A stretch of DNA of 31,337 nucleotides from positions 1 to 31,337 of the forward strand of contig JAYTGN010000171.1 of the NCBI GenBank assembly GCA_043733485.1, given 5' to 3'. The notes beneath the pieces were generated by a model. It saw only the letters and a program-made list of their open reading frames with translations, was not told the origin of the DNA and made no database searches. Shown here in pieces: positions 8,080-15,596 of this stretch (position 1 is its first letter; each line of letters begins with the position of its first letter). Position numbers and translations under genes: made by a program. The DNA is from Urbifossiella sp043733485. GTDB taxonomy: Bacteria; Planctomycetota; Planctomycetia; Gemmatales; Gemmataceae.

Positions 8080-8949
8080 ATGAGACGGCGAATCGCGCTC
8101 GCATCGGCTTGCGGGCTCCTGTTGGCCGCGTTCGCAATCGCGGCCGATACCAAGCCCGAGGCCAAACCCAAACCCGCCGAAAAGAGCACGCGGCTCGAAG
8201 TGCCCTATCGGCTCACGGACACCAAACACGTTCTGGTTCGCGTGAAGATCAACGGCAAAGGGCCGTTCAACTTGATCTGCGACACCGGTGCCCCGGCCGT
8301 CTTTATCACCAAGGTCGTGGCCAAGAAAGCCGGGGCCGACACCGACGCCAAGGGTTGGTCGAACTTCGACAAGTTCGAACTCGAAGGCGGCGTGGTGGTC
8401 GAAAAGGCCCGCGGCCGCGTCGAGGATTTGTTCCAACTCGACGGCATGAACAGCATGGGCCTCGCCGGAGTCGAACTCCACGGCGTCATCGGGTACAACG
8501 TCCTCGCGAAGTACCGGATTACCTACGACTTCACGGCGGATAAGCTCGGCTTCGATCCCATCGCGGGCTTCGACCCGCCGCCGCTCGTACCCATCGGAGG
8601 CAAGGCCGGAGCCGGTGGCCTCGACGCCATCGGACCCTTAATGAAAATGATGGCGAGCTTCCTCGGCATCAAGCCGAACTACAACGCCGTGCCCCGCGGG
8701 TTCGTGGGCATTGTCTTCGACGACGCCGAGGGAATCGTCGTGAAGAAGGTGCTCGCGGACAGCCCCGCCGAGAAGGCCGGCTTCAAACCCGGCGACAAAA
8801 TCGAATCCATCAAGAACGCCAACATCGACGACGCGAAAGACTTGAATCGCGCCCTCGCCAAAGCCGGCGTCGGAACCAAACTCAAAGTCTCCGTCAAGCG
8901 CGGCGACAAGTCCGAAGAACTGACCCTCGAACTCGGAAGGGGGCTGTAA
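8080..8949 (+). CDS. Secreted retropepsin-like aspartyl protease with C-terminal PDZ domain
   Basis: The 289-aa protein opens with a signal peptide (about residues 1-21) and a short Lys/Pro-rich linker. A single retropepsin-like domain follows with the catalytic triplet CDTGAP (Asp68-Thr69-Gly70), the flap-like region after it and a second hydrophobic Gly motif (ELHGVIGYNVL). A PDZ domain occupies about residues 205-289, including GFVGIVFDD and SPAEKAGFKPGDKIESI. Retropepsin-like domains work as dimers in which each chain supplies one Asp. The PDZ probably binds protein C-termini or substrates in the periplasm. It is the first gene of a tandem pair; the second starts 2 nt after its stop, which implies co-transcription. 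Confidence 0.9.
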   Translation: MRRRIALASACGLLLAAFAIAADTKPEAKPKPAEKSTRLEVPYRLTDTKHVLVRVKINGKGPFNLICDTGAPAVFITKVVAKKAGADTDAKGWSNFDKFELEGGVVVEKARGRVEDLFQLDGMNSMGLAGVELHGVIGYNVLAKYRITYDFTADKLGFDPIAGFDPPPLVPIGGKAGAGGLDAIGPLMKMMASFLGIKPNYNAVPRGFVGIVFDDAEGIVVKKVLADSPAEKAGFKPGDKIESIKNANIDDAKDLNRALAKAGVGTKLKVSVKRGDKSEELTLELGRGL

Positions 8950-8951
8950 CC

Positions 8952-9812
8952 GTGCGTACTGCATCCACGTTCCTGCTAGCCGCGCTGCTCGCCCTTCCGG
9001 CGTTCGCCGCGGACGACGCCAAGCCCAAGGCCGGCGATAAGCCCCCGGCCGACAAGTCGCCGATCGTCGTGCCGTTCGAACTGCTCACGTCCCGGCACAT
9101 GGCCGTCGAAGTGATGATCAACGGGAAGGGGCCGTATCGACTCGTCTTCGACACCGGCGCTCCGATGAACCTCATCAACAACAAAATCGCCAAGGAGTCC
9201 GGCGTGCTCGACCCCAAGGCCAAGAAGCCCGGCGGGTTCAACCTCTTCGGCTCGATGGGTGCCCACGAAGTGAAGACGCTCGAAATCGGCAGTGCGAAGC
9301 TCGAAAAGGTGCCGACCGTCGTGATGGACCACCCCACGGTCGCGGCCATCTCCGAAGCCCTCGGCCCCATCGACGGCATCATCGGCTTCCCCTTCTTCGC
9401 ACGGTACAAAATGACCGTCGACTATCAGAAGCGCGAACTCACACTCGTGCCCAACGACTACGTGCCCGGCGACTACCTCGAAGGCATGATGAACAAGATG
9501 ATGGACGCCCAAAAGCAGAAAGAACCCAAGGTGCTCGTTCCGGCAGGCCTCTGGGGCTTCTCGGTGGACAAGGACAAAGACGACGACGAAGCCGGCGTCG
9601 ACGTGAAGGACGTTCACGGGGGCGGTGCCGCGGCGAGCGCCGGACTTAAGGTCGGAGATCGCGTACTCACCATCGACGGCCGTTGGACCGACTCGCTCAC
9701 CGATGCTTACCTGGCGGCAACGCTCGTCAAACCGGGACGCGAAGCGATTGTCGTGGTCAAGCGCGCGGGCAAAGAGTTGAAGCTCACGGTCAAGGTCGCC
9801 AAGGGCGTGTGA
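8952..9812 (+). CDS. Secreted retropepsin-like aspartyl protease with PDZ domain, tandem paralogue
   Basis: The start is GTG at 8952, preceded by GGAAGGGGG inside the end of the previous gene, which suggests translational coupling. The 286-aa product has a signal peptide (about 1-19), an acidic/Lys-rich linker, a retropepsin-like domain with FDTGAP (Asp67-Thr68-Gly69) and IDGIIGFPFF, and a C-terminal PDZ domain with GAAASAGLKVGDRVLTIDG near residues 220-240. The two products share layout and motifs but are well diverged, so the duplication is old. They may form a heterodimer, since retropepsin-like active sites are built from two subunits; that is inference. Confidence 0.9.
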   Translation: MRTASTFLLAALLALPAFAADDAKPKAGDKPPADKSPIVVPFELLTSRHMAVEVMINGKGPYRLVFDTGAPMNLINNKIAKESGVLDPKAKKPGGFNLFGSMGAHEVKTLEIGSAKLEKVPTVVMDHPTVAAISEALGPIDGIIGFPFFARYKMTVDYQKRELTLVPNDYVPGDYLEGMMNKMMDAQKQKEPKVLVPAGLWGFSVDKDKDDDEAGVDVKDVHGGGAAASAGLKVGDRVLTIDGRWTDSLTDAYLAATLVKPGREAIVVVKRAGKELKLTVKVAKGV

Positions 9813-9862
9813 GAGACCAATATCGGTCCGATCAGAAATCCGAGACTCCTCGCAAAAGGCAG

Positions 9863-9890
9863 TTGACGAGACCCCTGCGGACCGTTAAAT
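9863..9890 (+). promoter_or_regulatory. Candidate sigma70-type promoter for infC
   Basis: TTGACG (9863-9868) is followed after 16 bp by TTAAAT (9885-9890) in an unusually AT-rich stretch for this genome. It lies about 120 nt upstream of the proposed AUC start, leaving a leader long enough for regulation. Confidence 0.45.
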
Positions 9891-9998
9891 ATAAGAAGTT
9901 AAGGACTCCTTCCAGGCTCGCGATTCGAGGCGACGATTCGCCCGCGCGGGCTTGGAGCCGACGATCAACTGGCGATCTGCGGCCATTCACCGGTTTCT

Positions 9999-10002
9999 GG
10001 AG
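9999..10002 (+). promoter_or_regulatory. Ribosome binding site that places the infC start at AUC
   Basis: GGAG at 9999-10002 lies 8 nt before the ATC codon at 10011. The in-frame ATG at 10062 has only a C-rich GGCCCCCGG upstream and no usable Shine-Dalgarno sequence. Confidence 0.6.
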
Positions 10003-10010
10003 ATACGGCA

Positions 10011-10739
10011 ATCCCACCGTTCGATCGCAACGCCCCACAACGCGGACCGGCTGGCCCCCGGATGAACGAACAAATCCGAATCACTCCCATTCGCCTCATC
10101 GGTGCCGAAGCGGAACAGCACGGCATCGTACCCACCGCGCAGGCTCTCGAAATGGCGCGCGAAGCGGGAATGGATCTCGTCGAGGTGTCCGCCACCGAGC
10201 GGCCCCCGGTCTGCAAAATCATGGACTACGGGAAGTTCAAATACTCCCAGTCCAAGAAGACGCACCAGAAGACCCATCAGCAAAAGCTGAAGGAAATCCG
10301 CGTGCGCCCAAAGACCGGCAACCACGACATCGAAACCAAGATTCACCAAGCACTCGAGTTCCTCGGGCACAACGACAAGGTGCAGGTGAACGTGCTGTTT
10401 CGCGGTCGCGAAATGCAGCACATCGAGGAAGGCAAACGGGTAATGGATCAATTGATGGCGGCACTCGTGGACCACAGCAAGGTGGAGTCGCCGGCCCGCA
10501 TGGAAGGGAAGAGGATGGTGGCGCTGCTCGCGCCCAAGGCGATCCCGAAGCCCGAGCGGATTCGGGAGAAATCGACCGGCCCGGCGAAGCCGAAGCCGCT
10601 ACACCCCGAGGCGATCAAGGCTGCAGCCGCGAAAGCCGCTGCGGCTGCGGCCGCAGCCGAGAATGGGGCGACTGAGAAACCGCCGGAGCCAGCGCCAGTC
10701 GCTGCCCCAGCGGAACCCGCCGATGCACCCTCGGCATAA
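10011..10739 (+). CDS. infC: Translation initiation factor IF-3, probable AUC start codon
   Basis: IF-3 binds the 30S subunit, prevents premature 50S joining and checks start-codon pairing. The conserved N domain begins at NEQIRITPIRLI and continues to PPVCKIMDYGKFKY. The C domain includes KEIRVRPKTGNHD, VLFRGREMQHIEEG and RMEGKRMVALLAP. After that comes a 50-residue Ala/Pro/Lys-rich tail absent from short homologues such as that of E. coli. An ATG exists at 10062, but it would cut the family's usual N-terminal lead of about 15 residues. The ATC at 10011 restores a 17-residue lead (PPFDRNAPQRGPAG then PR) and has a GGAG site. IF-3 genes are known for AUU or AUC starts that allow autoregulation. 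rpmI and rplT do not follow. Confidence 0.93.
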   Translation: MPPFDRNAPQRGPAGPRMNEQIRITPIRLIGAEAEQHGIVPTAQALEMAREAGMDLVEVSATERPPVCKIMDYGKFKYSQSKKTHQKTHQQKLKEIRVRPKTGNHDIETKIHQALEFLGHNDKVQVNVLFRGREMQHIEEGKRVMDQLMAALVDHSKVESPARMEGKRMVALLAPKAIPKPERIREKSTGPAKPKPLHPEAIKAAAAKAAAAAAAAENGATEKPPEPAPVAAPAEPADAPSA

Positions 10740-10744
10740 AGTCG

Positions 10745-10810
10745 TCGACCCGAGCCCGACGCGCAAGCAAGGATAACTCGAACCTTGCTTGCGCGTCGGG
10801 CTCGGGTCGA
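10745..10810. terminator. Perfect 28-bp palindrome between convergent genes
   Basis: Bases 10745-10772 are the exact reverse complement of 10783-10810 around a 10-nt loop (ATAACTCGAA). It lies 5 nt after the infC stop and 3 nt from the stop of the convergent thioredoxin-like gene, so it can serve both as terminator. The length and perfection of the arms suggest a dispersed palindromic repeat used as a terminator rather than an ordinary intrinsic terminator; there is no T-run. Confidence 0.75.
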
Positions 10811-10813
10811 TAC

Positions 10814-11371
10814 TCACGTCTTCTTCCACTTGATGTTGCAACCGATGCTCGGCCACTGCTGGCCTTCCGGCATCCGGCCTGCCAGTATCGCGTCCAGCGC
10901 CGCCCGCAAATCCGCACCGTCGTTCGGCTTCCCATTCCCCGGACGGCTCGCGTCCATCTGCCCCCGATACGCCAATTTGCGATCCTTGTCGTAGACGAAG
11001 AAGTCCGGCGTACACGCCGCTGCGTAGGCCTTCGCTACGTCTTGCGTTTCGTCGAACAGGTACGGGAACACGTACCCAGCCGCGGCTTTCTCGTCCTTCA
11101 TCTTCGCCGGTGAATCGTCCGGATACGCCACCGCGTCGTTGCTGCTGATCCCCACGATCGCGACGCCTTTTGCAGCGTAGTCCTTCGCCAGTTGTGAGAA
11201 CGCCGTGCGAATGTGCTTCACGTACGGACAGTGATTGCAGATGAAGGCCACGAGCAACGCGGGCGCGGCGGCGAAATCCGAAAGCGCCACGAGCTGGCCC
11301 TCGGTATCGGGAAGCCTGAAGTTCGGAGCGGGCGTTCCAATCGGCATCATCGTGGACGGCGTGAGAGACAT
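10814..11371 (-). CDS. Thioredoxin-fold protein of the AhpC/TSA (redoxin) family
   Basis: The 185-aa protein has the AhpC/TSA layout: GTPAPNFRLPDTEG near residues 12-25, a thiol motif CNHCP (Cys45, Cys48), then VGISSND and a TPDFFVYDKDRKLAYRG segment near 115-130. No signal peptide is seen, so it is probably cytoplasmic. The CxxC spacing fits a thiol-disulfide oxidoreductase or peroxiredoxin-like role. Members of this subgroup are common in Planctomycetes, and their physiological substrates are not known from sequence. The start at 11371 has AAGGA 9 nt upstream. It is the second gene after the zinc-ribbon protein, with a 12-nt gap, so the two are probably co-transcribed. Confidence 0.88.
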   Translation of the reverse strand: MSLTPSTMMPIGTPAPNFRLPDTEGQLVALSDFAAAPALLVAFICNHCPYVKHIRTAFSQLAKDYAAKGVAIVGISSNDAVAYPDDSPAKMKDEKAAAGYVFPYLFDETQDVAKAYAAACTPDFFVYDKDRKLAYRGQMDASRPGNGKPNDGADLRAALDAILAGRMPEGQQWPSIGCNIKWKKT

Positions 11372-11383
11372 TTCCGGTTCCTT

Positions 11384-13432
11384 CTACTTGAGCAAAGCCT
11401 TGTCGGTCAGCATCACGGTCGGGATGAGCTTGGTGTTGTCGAGTGCTCCGACGATGCCGTTCTGCGGCTTCGCGAATTCGACGAGTACGCACTTCTTGGG
11501 GTCGGCCGGGTCCGGAAGCAACGTCCAGTGGCCATCGGAGGCGACGTGTTTGGCCTTGTCTCCCGGCGTGCGGGCGAGGCCGATGGGTTTGAAGACCTTG
11601 TCGTCCGATTCGAACCAGACGCACGACCCGCGGTCGGTGCCGACCATCGCGAGATCGTCGCCCACCCAGCCCACGACGGTCGGTTCGCCGGCCTCTTTGT
11701 CGGGCCAGCGGAAGAAGAGGCTCCCCTCGCTGCGGACTTCCATCACGATTTTCTCCTTCTTGCCATCGCTGTCCGTCTCGAAGGCGTAGAGGAGTTTTTG
11801 GGAGCCGGAGGCGGCGAGGCCGAACGACCGGCCGACGTCGCCGCCGACCTCGGCAGCCACGGCACCGTTCACGCCGTCCTTCACGCGGACCTGATAGATC
11901 GTGCTGCCGACGGCGATCACGACGGATTGCCGGCCCGGCCCCGATGTGATGTTCTTGCCCGCCGCCAGGGGCTTCGCGGCTACCTTGGTGGGCACGAACT
12001 CGCCCATCGGTTCCTTGGTGGGAAGCTTGAACGCCCGGACGACGCCGCTGGTACTCACCGCGACGAACGTCTCCGGTGGCTCGGTGAGGTAAGCAGCCGC
12101 GAGCTTCAGTTCCTTGTTGTCGGCGAACGGGAGAAATCCGTCGACCACCTTCGCACCGTCGCGCGTGTTCCAGACGTTGATCTTGCCATCGATGGTGTGG
12201 GCGTGGGCGAAGAGGTCGGCGGAAACGGAGAGATCGCAGGCGGGTTCGGGAGAACCATCGCCTTCGAACGCGACCTGATTAGCCTGGCGGCCGGTCTGCG
12301 GGCTGTAGATGCCGAGGAGCAACTTCTCGCCTCGATTCTGGAAGCCGGGTTCGGTTTGCCAAAGCACGCCGATGTCGATCTGAGCCTTGAGTGGTGGAAA
12401 GACTTTGCGAGCGAGCGCAAACGAGGCATCGACTTTGCCGGGAAGCGTCGGCACGATCGCAAGCCTGAGGGAAGGCTCCTGGACGTTCTCCGTTTTCGCA
12501 GCGAGTGGAACGAAGGTGATGGTGCGGCCGGGCGGGAGTTGGAGCATGGCACCGGGAACTCCCGGTGGAGTTTTCTTCCCAGGGGGATTCTTCTTCGGAG
12601 TCTTTTCGTTGCCCTTGGATCCTGGCACTCCGGGAACGTCCGCGCCTTTCACCTCCGGCTTCGGTGCTGGAGTGGGGTCGGGTGCCGGAGTAGGTGCAGG
12701 CGGATCCTTCTTCTCGTTGACGACCTGCTCGGGTTCTTTCTTGCCGTTCAAGTAAATCAGGACTCCGCCGACGATCGCGCCGACGACGAGGGCGAAGAGG
12801 ACGACCGCGAGAATGAGCTTGCCGGTCCCGCCGCCACTTGCGGACCCGTAGCCCCCGCGCTTCGGCTTCGGCGGCTCGTCGCCCAGTTCGTCGTCGTCGC
12901 TGGAGATCAACCGCGACTTCGATTTGGACTTGGCTTTGGCTTTGTGCTTGGAAGAGGCGTCGAAGGAAAACGCGGCAGCCGGCGCGACCGTGGGGACCTC
13001 GTCGTTATCGTCGAAGGAGAGCGGATCGCTCGCGGGTGACTCGTCTTCTACCGCGGCCGCCGCGGGAATGACTTCCTCCTCCACTGGAGGTTTCGGGGGT
13101 GGTGCTTTCGCGAGCGGTTTGGGCTGCGCTGCGGGTACGGGCTTCGCCATTGGCTTGGGAAGCGGAGCCGGCTGCTTGGCGGGAGGTTCCACAACCGCTT
13201 TCGGTGGAGCTTCGCCGCCGAAATCGAAGGGGTTCGATTCGCCGCTGGGTATCGGCAGGTCCATCGCGCTGAGCATCTGCCCATCGCCCGAGGTGTCGCC
13301 GGCCGGCGGTTCGCCGCCGGGGATGCGGAACGACGTTCCGCACTTCTTGCACTTGGCCTTTCTCCCGGCCATGTGCTCCGGAGCTTTCAAGGTGGATTGA
13401 CACCCTGGGCACGCCACAACCAGTACGGCCAT
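11384..13432 (-). CDS. Zinc-ribbon membrane protein with proline-rich linker and propeller-like C-terminus
   Basis: The ATG at 13432 is chosen because GAGG lies 7 nt upstream; a GTG two codons earlier is possible. The 682-aa product starts with a zinc ribbon (Cys8, Cys11, Cys28, Cys31: CPGC and CKKC) of the kind found on many planctomycete proteins. About 170 residues of Pro/Ala/Lys/Asp-rich low-complexity sequence follow, then one membrane segment near residues 200-227. After another Pro/Lys linker comes a C-terminal domain with repeated beta-strand motifs such as DGKINVWNTRDGAKV and FVAVSTSGVVRAFKLP, which resembles a WD40-like propeller. The N-terminus is probably cytoplasmic and the propeller periplasmic. 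The specific role is unknown. Confidence 0.85.
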   Translation of the reverse strand: MAVLVVACPGCQSTLKAPEHMAGRKAKCKKCGTSFRIPGGEPPAGDTSGDGQMLSAMDLPIPSGESNPFDFGGEAPPKAVVEPPAKQPAPLPKPMAKPVPAAQPKPLAKAPPPKPPVEEEVIPAAAAVEDESPASDPLSFDDNDEVPTVAPAAAFSFDASSKHKAKAKSKSKSRLISSDDDELGDEPPKPKRGGYGSASGGGTGKLILAVVLFALVVGAIVGGVLIYLNGKKEPEQVVNEKKDPPAPTPAPDPTPAPKPEVKGADVPGVPGSKGNEKTPKKNPPGKKTPPGVPGAMLQLPPGRTITFVPLAAKTENVQEPSLRLAIVPTLPGKVDASFALARKVFPPLKAQIDIGVLWQTEPGFQNRGEKLLLGIYSPQTGRQANQVAFEGDGSPEPACDLSVSADLFAHAHTIDGKINVWNTRDGAKVVDGFLPFADNKELKLAAAYLTEPPETFVAVSTSGVVRAFKLPTKEPMGEFVPTKVAAKPLAAGKNITSGPGRQSVVIAVGSTIYQVRVKDGVNGAVAAEVGGDVGRSFGLAASGSQKLLYAFETDSDGKKEKIVMEVRSEGSLFFRWPDKEAGEPTVVGWVGDDLAMVGTDRGSCVWFESDDKVFKPIGLARTPGDKAKHVASDGHWTLLPDPADPKKCVLVEFAKPQNGIVGALDNTKLIPTVMLTDKALLK

Positions 13433-13439
13433 ATCCACG

Positions 13440-14239
13440 CCTCGGCGAAACGCGAGTCCAACGAGAATTGAGTGCGTTCAGACTAGCGGAACGAACCCTC
13501 GAACGCAATCGGCGAGTTCAGCCCGCGAGCGGTCCGTTCATCAGGAAGCAGAAGGGGACAACCCCATCGAGAAGTATCGAGCCGGCCGTGCCTTTCGGGT
13601 CAATTCGCGACGTTTTCTGATGTTTTGCGAACGGCGGCTCGGTTAATTTTTGTGCGATTTCCACTTCTCCCTTTCCCGCAACGGGTTCCGTCAATTCGAC
13701 CCGTCGGAGGCGGTAGCGTTCGCTTCCCGAAACCGTCGTAACATCTGGCGATGCGGACGATTGCGCGGCGAGTGGAACGCTCCGGGTACCGGTGGCGTTC
13801 GCGGAAGCCAGATCGAGACTCGAACTTGCGTACATTTGAACCTGCGTATCGATCGGAGCGAACAGCAGCATTGCCCAGCATTCATGGGGTTTCATGGCTT
13901 GGCCGTATGGTTTAGGGGTGAAGACGTGGTCTGAAACGGAGTGCCCGACAACCGACTCTACGATCCGTGTTGGAGAACGCAAGCGGCTACGGAGCTTCGC
14001 AACCAGCTGGCGAGCCGGCCCGCGTCAGCGGCTGGCAAACGTCGAACGGGAAACTTTGCAAATCTTGGGATTTTGGGGTTGCGCCCGACGGCCGAATCTG
14101 TTGAGCTGGAACGGTGGGGCGAAACTCGCCTAGATTCGGCAAAATTGGATAGTACTGGCTTTCACCGACAATCACGGCGGAGTATCCTTCATTCCCCGAA
14201 AGATGATGGGGAATTTGCGGTGTCTCTGGAGTGTCGCCC
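13440..14239. other. About 800 bp without a convincing gene; contains dispersed repeat copy A
   Basis: The left half (to about 13845) holds no gene I can support. A minus-strand frame at 13518-13982 is open but shows no family motif and runs into the repeat, whose other copy carries a stop in the same frame. The right half is repeat copy A (13846-14032), then about 200 bp of lower-GC upstream region of the three-gene cassette. That region has a 7-bp stem at 14191-14197 with 14208-14214 and the Shine-Dalgarno sequence of the next gene. Confidence 0.6.
13846..14032 (+). repeat. Dispersed direct repeat, copy A
   Basis: This segment matches 19647-19802 in the same orientation over most of its length, including TTTCATGGCTTGGCCGTATG, TGGTCTGAAACG and GCTTCGCAACCAGCTGGCGA. 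Copy A carries roughly 30 extra bases around 13939-13970. Any reading frame in it is disrupted in the other copy, so it is probably non-coding. It marks the left edge of the accessory segment. Confidence 0.8.
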
Positions 14240-14668
14240 GTGGTGAACCAAAAATCTGTCAGTGAGTCACTGAACTCGGTAATTGATCACTCTGTGCTAT
14301 TCGTTTTGATCGTGCCGAGCAAGGCTAAGAAGCGAGACAGGCTACCGAAGGGACAGAGTCAGGAACTGTGGGCCAGCGAAATTGGCGATGAACTATCCGC
14401 CTTGTTCACCGGGGCGACCCAAATGCCTCCTGCACAAGGGAAGTACTTCAGCCCCGCCGAGAAGGTCGTAGTTTCTGAATCGGTTATTTTGGTCCATTCC
14501 TATGCGTCAGTGCAGGACGCAGAGGACAAGGAGAAACTAGGAAAACTTGCCTATATGCTACACCGTATGGGAGTAGTGCTCGAACAGGAAGAGGTAGCAC
14601 TGATCGTCGATGGTGTCATGCACAAGATCACGGATTACTCGCATTACAAAAAGGCGAAGGGCGGATGA
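14240..14668 (+). CDS. Small unknown protein, first gene of a methyltransferase cassette
   Basis: The GTG at 14240 is chosen because GGAG (14228-14231) sits 8 nt upstream; GTG codons at 14231 and 14243 are alternatives. The 142-aa product has no signal peptide or membrane segment. Visible features are a hydrophobic strand (HSVLFVLIVPSK), a W-containing helix followed by LFTGATQMPP, the segment VSESVILVHSYAS, and a C-terminal helix plus strand (LHRMGVVLEQEEVALIVDG). That looks like a compact alpha/beta domain. I do not recognise the family. Its stop overlaps the start of the next gene in an ATGA junction, so translation is coupled. Base composition is clearly lower in GC than in flanking genes (28 of 60 bases are G or C in 14281-14340), suggesting acquisition. 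Confidence 0.8.
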   Translation: MVNQKSVSESLNSVIDHSVLFVLIVPSKAKKRDRLPKGQSQELWASEIGDELSALFTGATQMPPAQGKYFSPAEKVVVSESVILVHSYASVQDAEDKEKLGKLAYMLHRMGVVLEQEEVALIVDGVMHKITDYSHYKKAKGG

Positions 14669-15582
14669 GCCAGGTAAACCAACTTCTGATCAGTAGGATA
14701 CTCAACTCTCAGATCGTGGGGCATGTGGGGGCGGGCCACGGCCAAATCGATTCGATGGGAGACGTGCAGCGTTTTTTCGATGCCGTCGATGCAAGTCAGC
14801 CGGTATCGGTTCGCCACAAAGGTGAGCCGGTAGACCGCACTTTAGTCAAGCAGGCATTTCTCGACGTTCGTGACGACCAACGCTCGCCGGACCTCTACGT
14901 TGCAGATCCAGATCGCAACTCTCGTTTTCTTGCGCGGTGCCGCAAGCTAGGGCTTACGTCGAGCGTCTACATAATCAACAAGACACTTATCAATGCCCGC
15001 AAAGGTAGCCTGCTCCCCGGCCTCAAGTCGATACCCTATTCACTGAGCTATGGAGAATACGCCTTCGCCAGCGAGTTCGCGGCAACAGAACTCCGCTACA
15101 AGTTCGATGCATCCATCGACGACATTCTTTGCGACCCTGCACTGTCTGCCAAGTTCTTCTCCATCGCAACTTCTGTCACCCCCGGTTATTCCGAATTGGA
15201 ATACCGCTGGGGGATTCTCAGCATTCGCAAGGCGGGCCGCAAGCCCACGCATCCTGTGAAGTTGCCAGCCTTCACGAAGGGCTTTAAACTACTCGAAGAC
15301 CCCATCGAAACGATTCCTGAGCGATCGGGTGTCTACCTGCTCTATGAGCGGACCAACCTGCTGTACCTTCGCGGAGCCGAACGTCTGCGTCATGGAGTCG
15401 AGTTGCACCGAAGCACTGAGGTGCTTGGAGCGATCAACAAGAAACTGTGGCAGTTAGACCCTGCATCGCTGAACGTCTCGTATGCTTCGTTTCCGAAGTT
15501 TGAAAAGGGAAGAATCCACGCCATTGAGAACAAACTTCTCGACCGCGAGATCCCGATTTTCAACGTTCAACGATCAGCATAA
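14665..15582 (+). CDS. Protein with unknown N-terminal region and GIY-YIG nuclease-like C-terminal domain
   Basis: The 305-aa product overlaps the previous gene by 4 nt. Residues 1-200 are unrecognised; they include a DLYVADPDRNSRFLARCRKLGL segment and read as a soluble mixed domain. The last 90 residues follow the GIY-YIG pattern: SGVYLLYE (GIY position, 222-224), LLYLRG (YIG position, 234-237), Arg240/Arg242 in the following helix, a Glu in HAIENKLLDRE (Glu288) and the terminal IPIFN (Asn300). GIY-YIG domains cut DNA, and some type II restriction enzymes (Eco29kI, Hpy188I) belong to the superfamily. The YIG motif is degenerate, so activity is uncertain. Its position between the small protein and an adenine methyltransferase suggests a restriction-like or DNA-processing partner. 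Confidence 0.8.
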   Translation: MSQVNQLLISRILNSQIVGHVGAGHGQIDSMGDVQRFFDAVDASQPVSVRHKGEPVDRTLVKQAFLDVRDDQRSPDLYVADPDRNSRFLARCRKLGLTSSVYIINKTLINARKGSLLPGLKSIPYSLSYGEYAFASEFAATELRYKFDASIDDILCDPALSAKFFSIATSVTPGYSELEYRWGILSIRKAGRKPTHPVKLPAFTKGFKLLEDPIETIPERSGVYLLYERTNLLYLRGAERLRHGVELHRSTEVLGAINKKLWQLDPASLNVSYASFPKFEKGRIHAIENKLLDREIPIFNVQRSA

Positions 15583-15596
15583 AACAAGGATGTTCC

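Noticed and set aside
11213..13039. 608-codon plus-strand frame opposite the zinc-ribbon gene
   Set aside because: The minus-strand protein has a zinc ribbon, membrane segment and propeller-like motifs; the plus-strand frame has none and is a GC artefact.
13518..13982. Minus-strand open frame of 154 codons
   Set aside because: No family motif, no convincing ribosome binding site, and its N-terminal part lies in a repeat whose second copy has a stop in the same frame.
14231..14233. GTG at 14231 as start of the small cassette protein
   Set aside because: It overlaps the GGAG that best serves as the ribosome binding site for GTG 14240.
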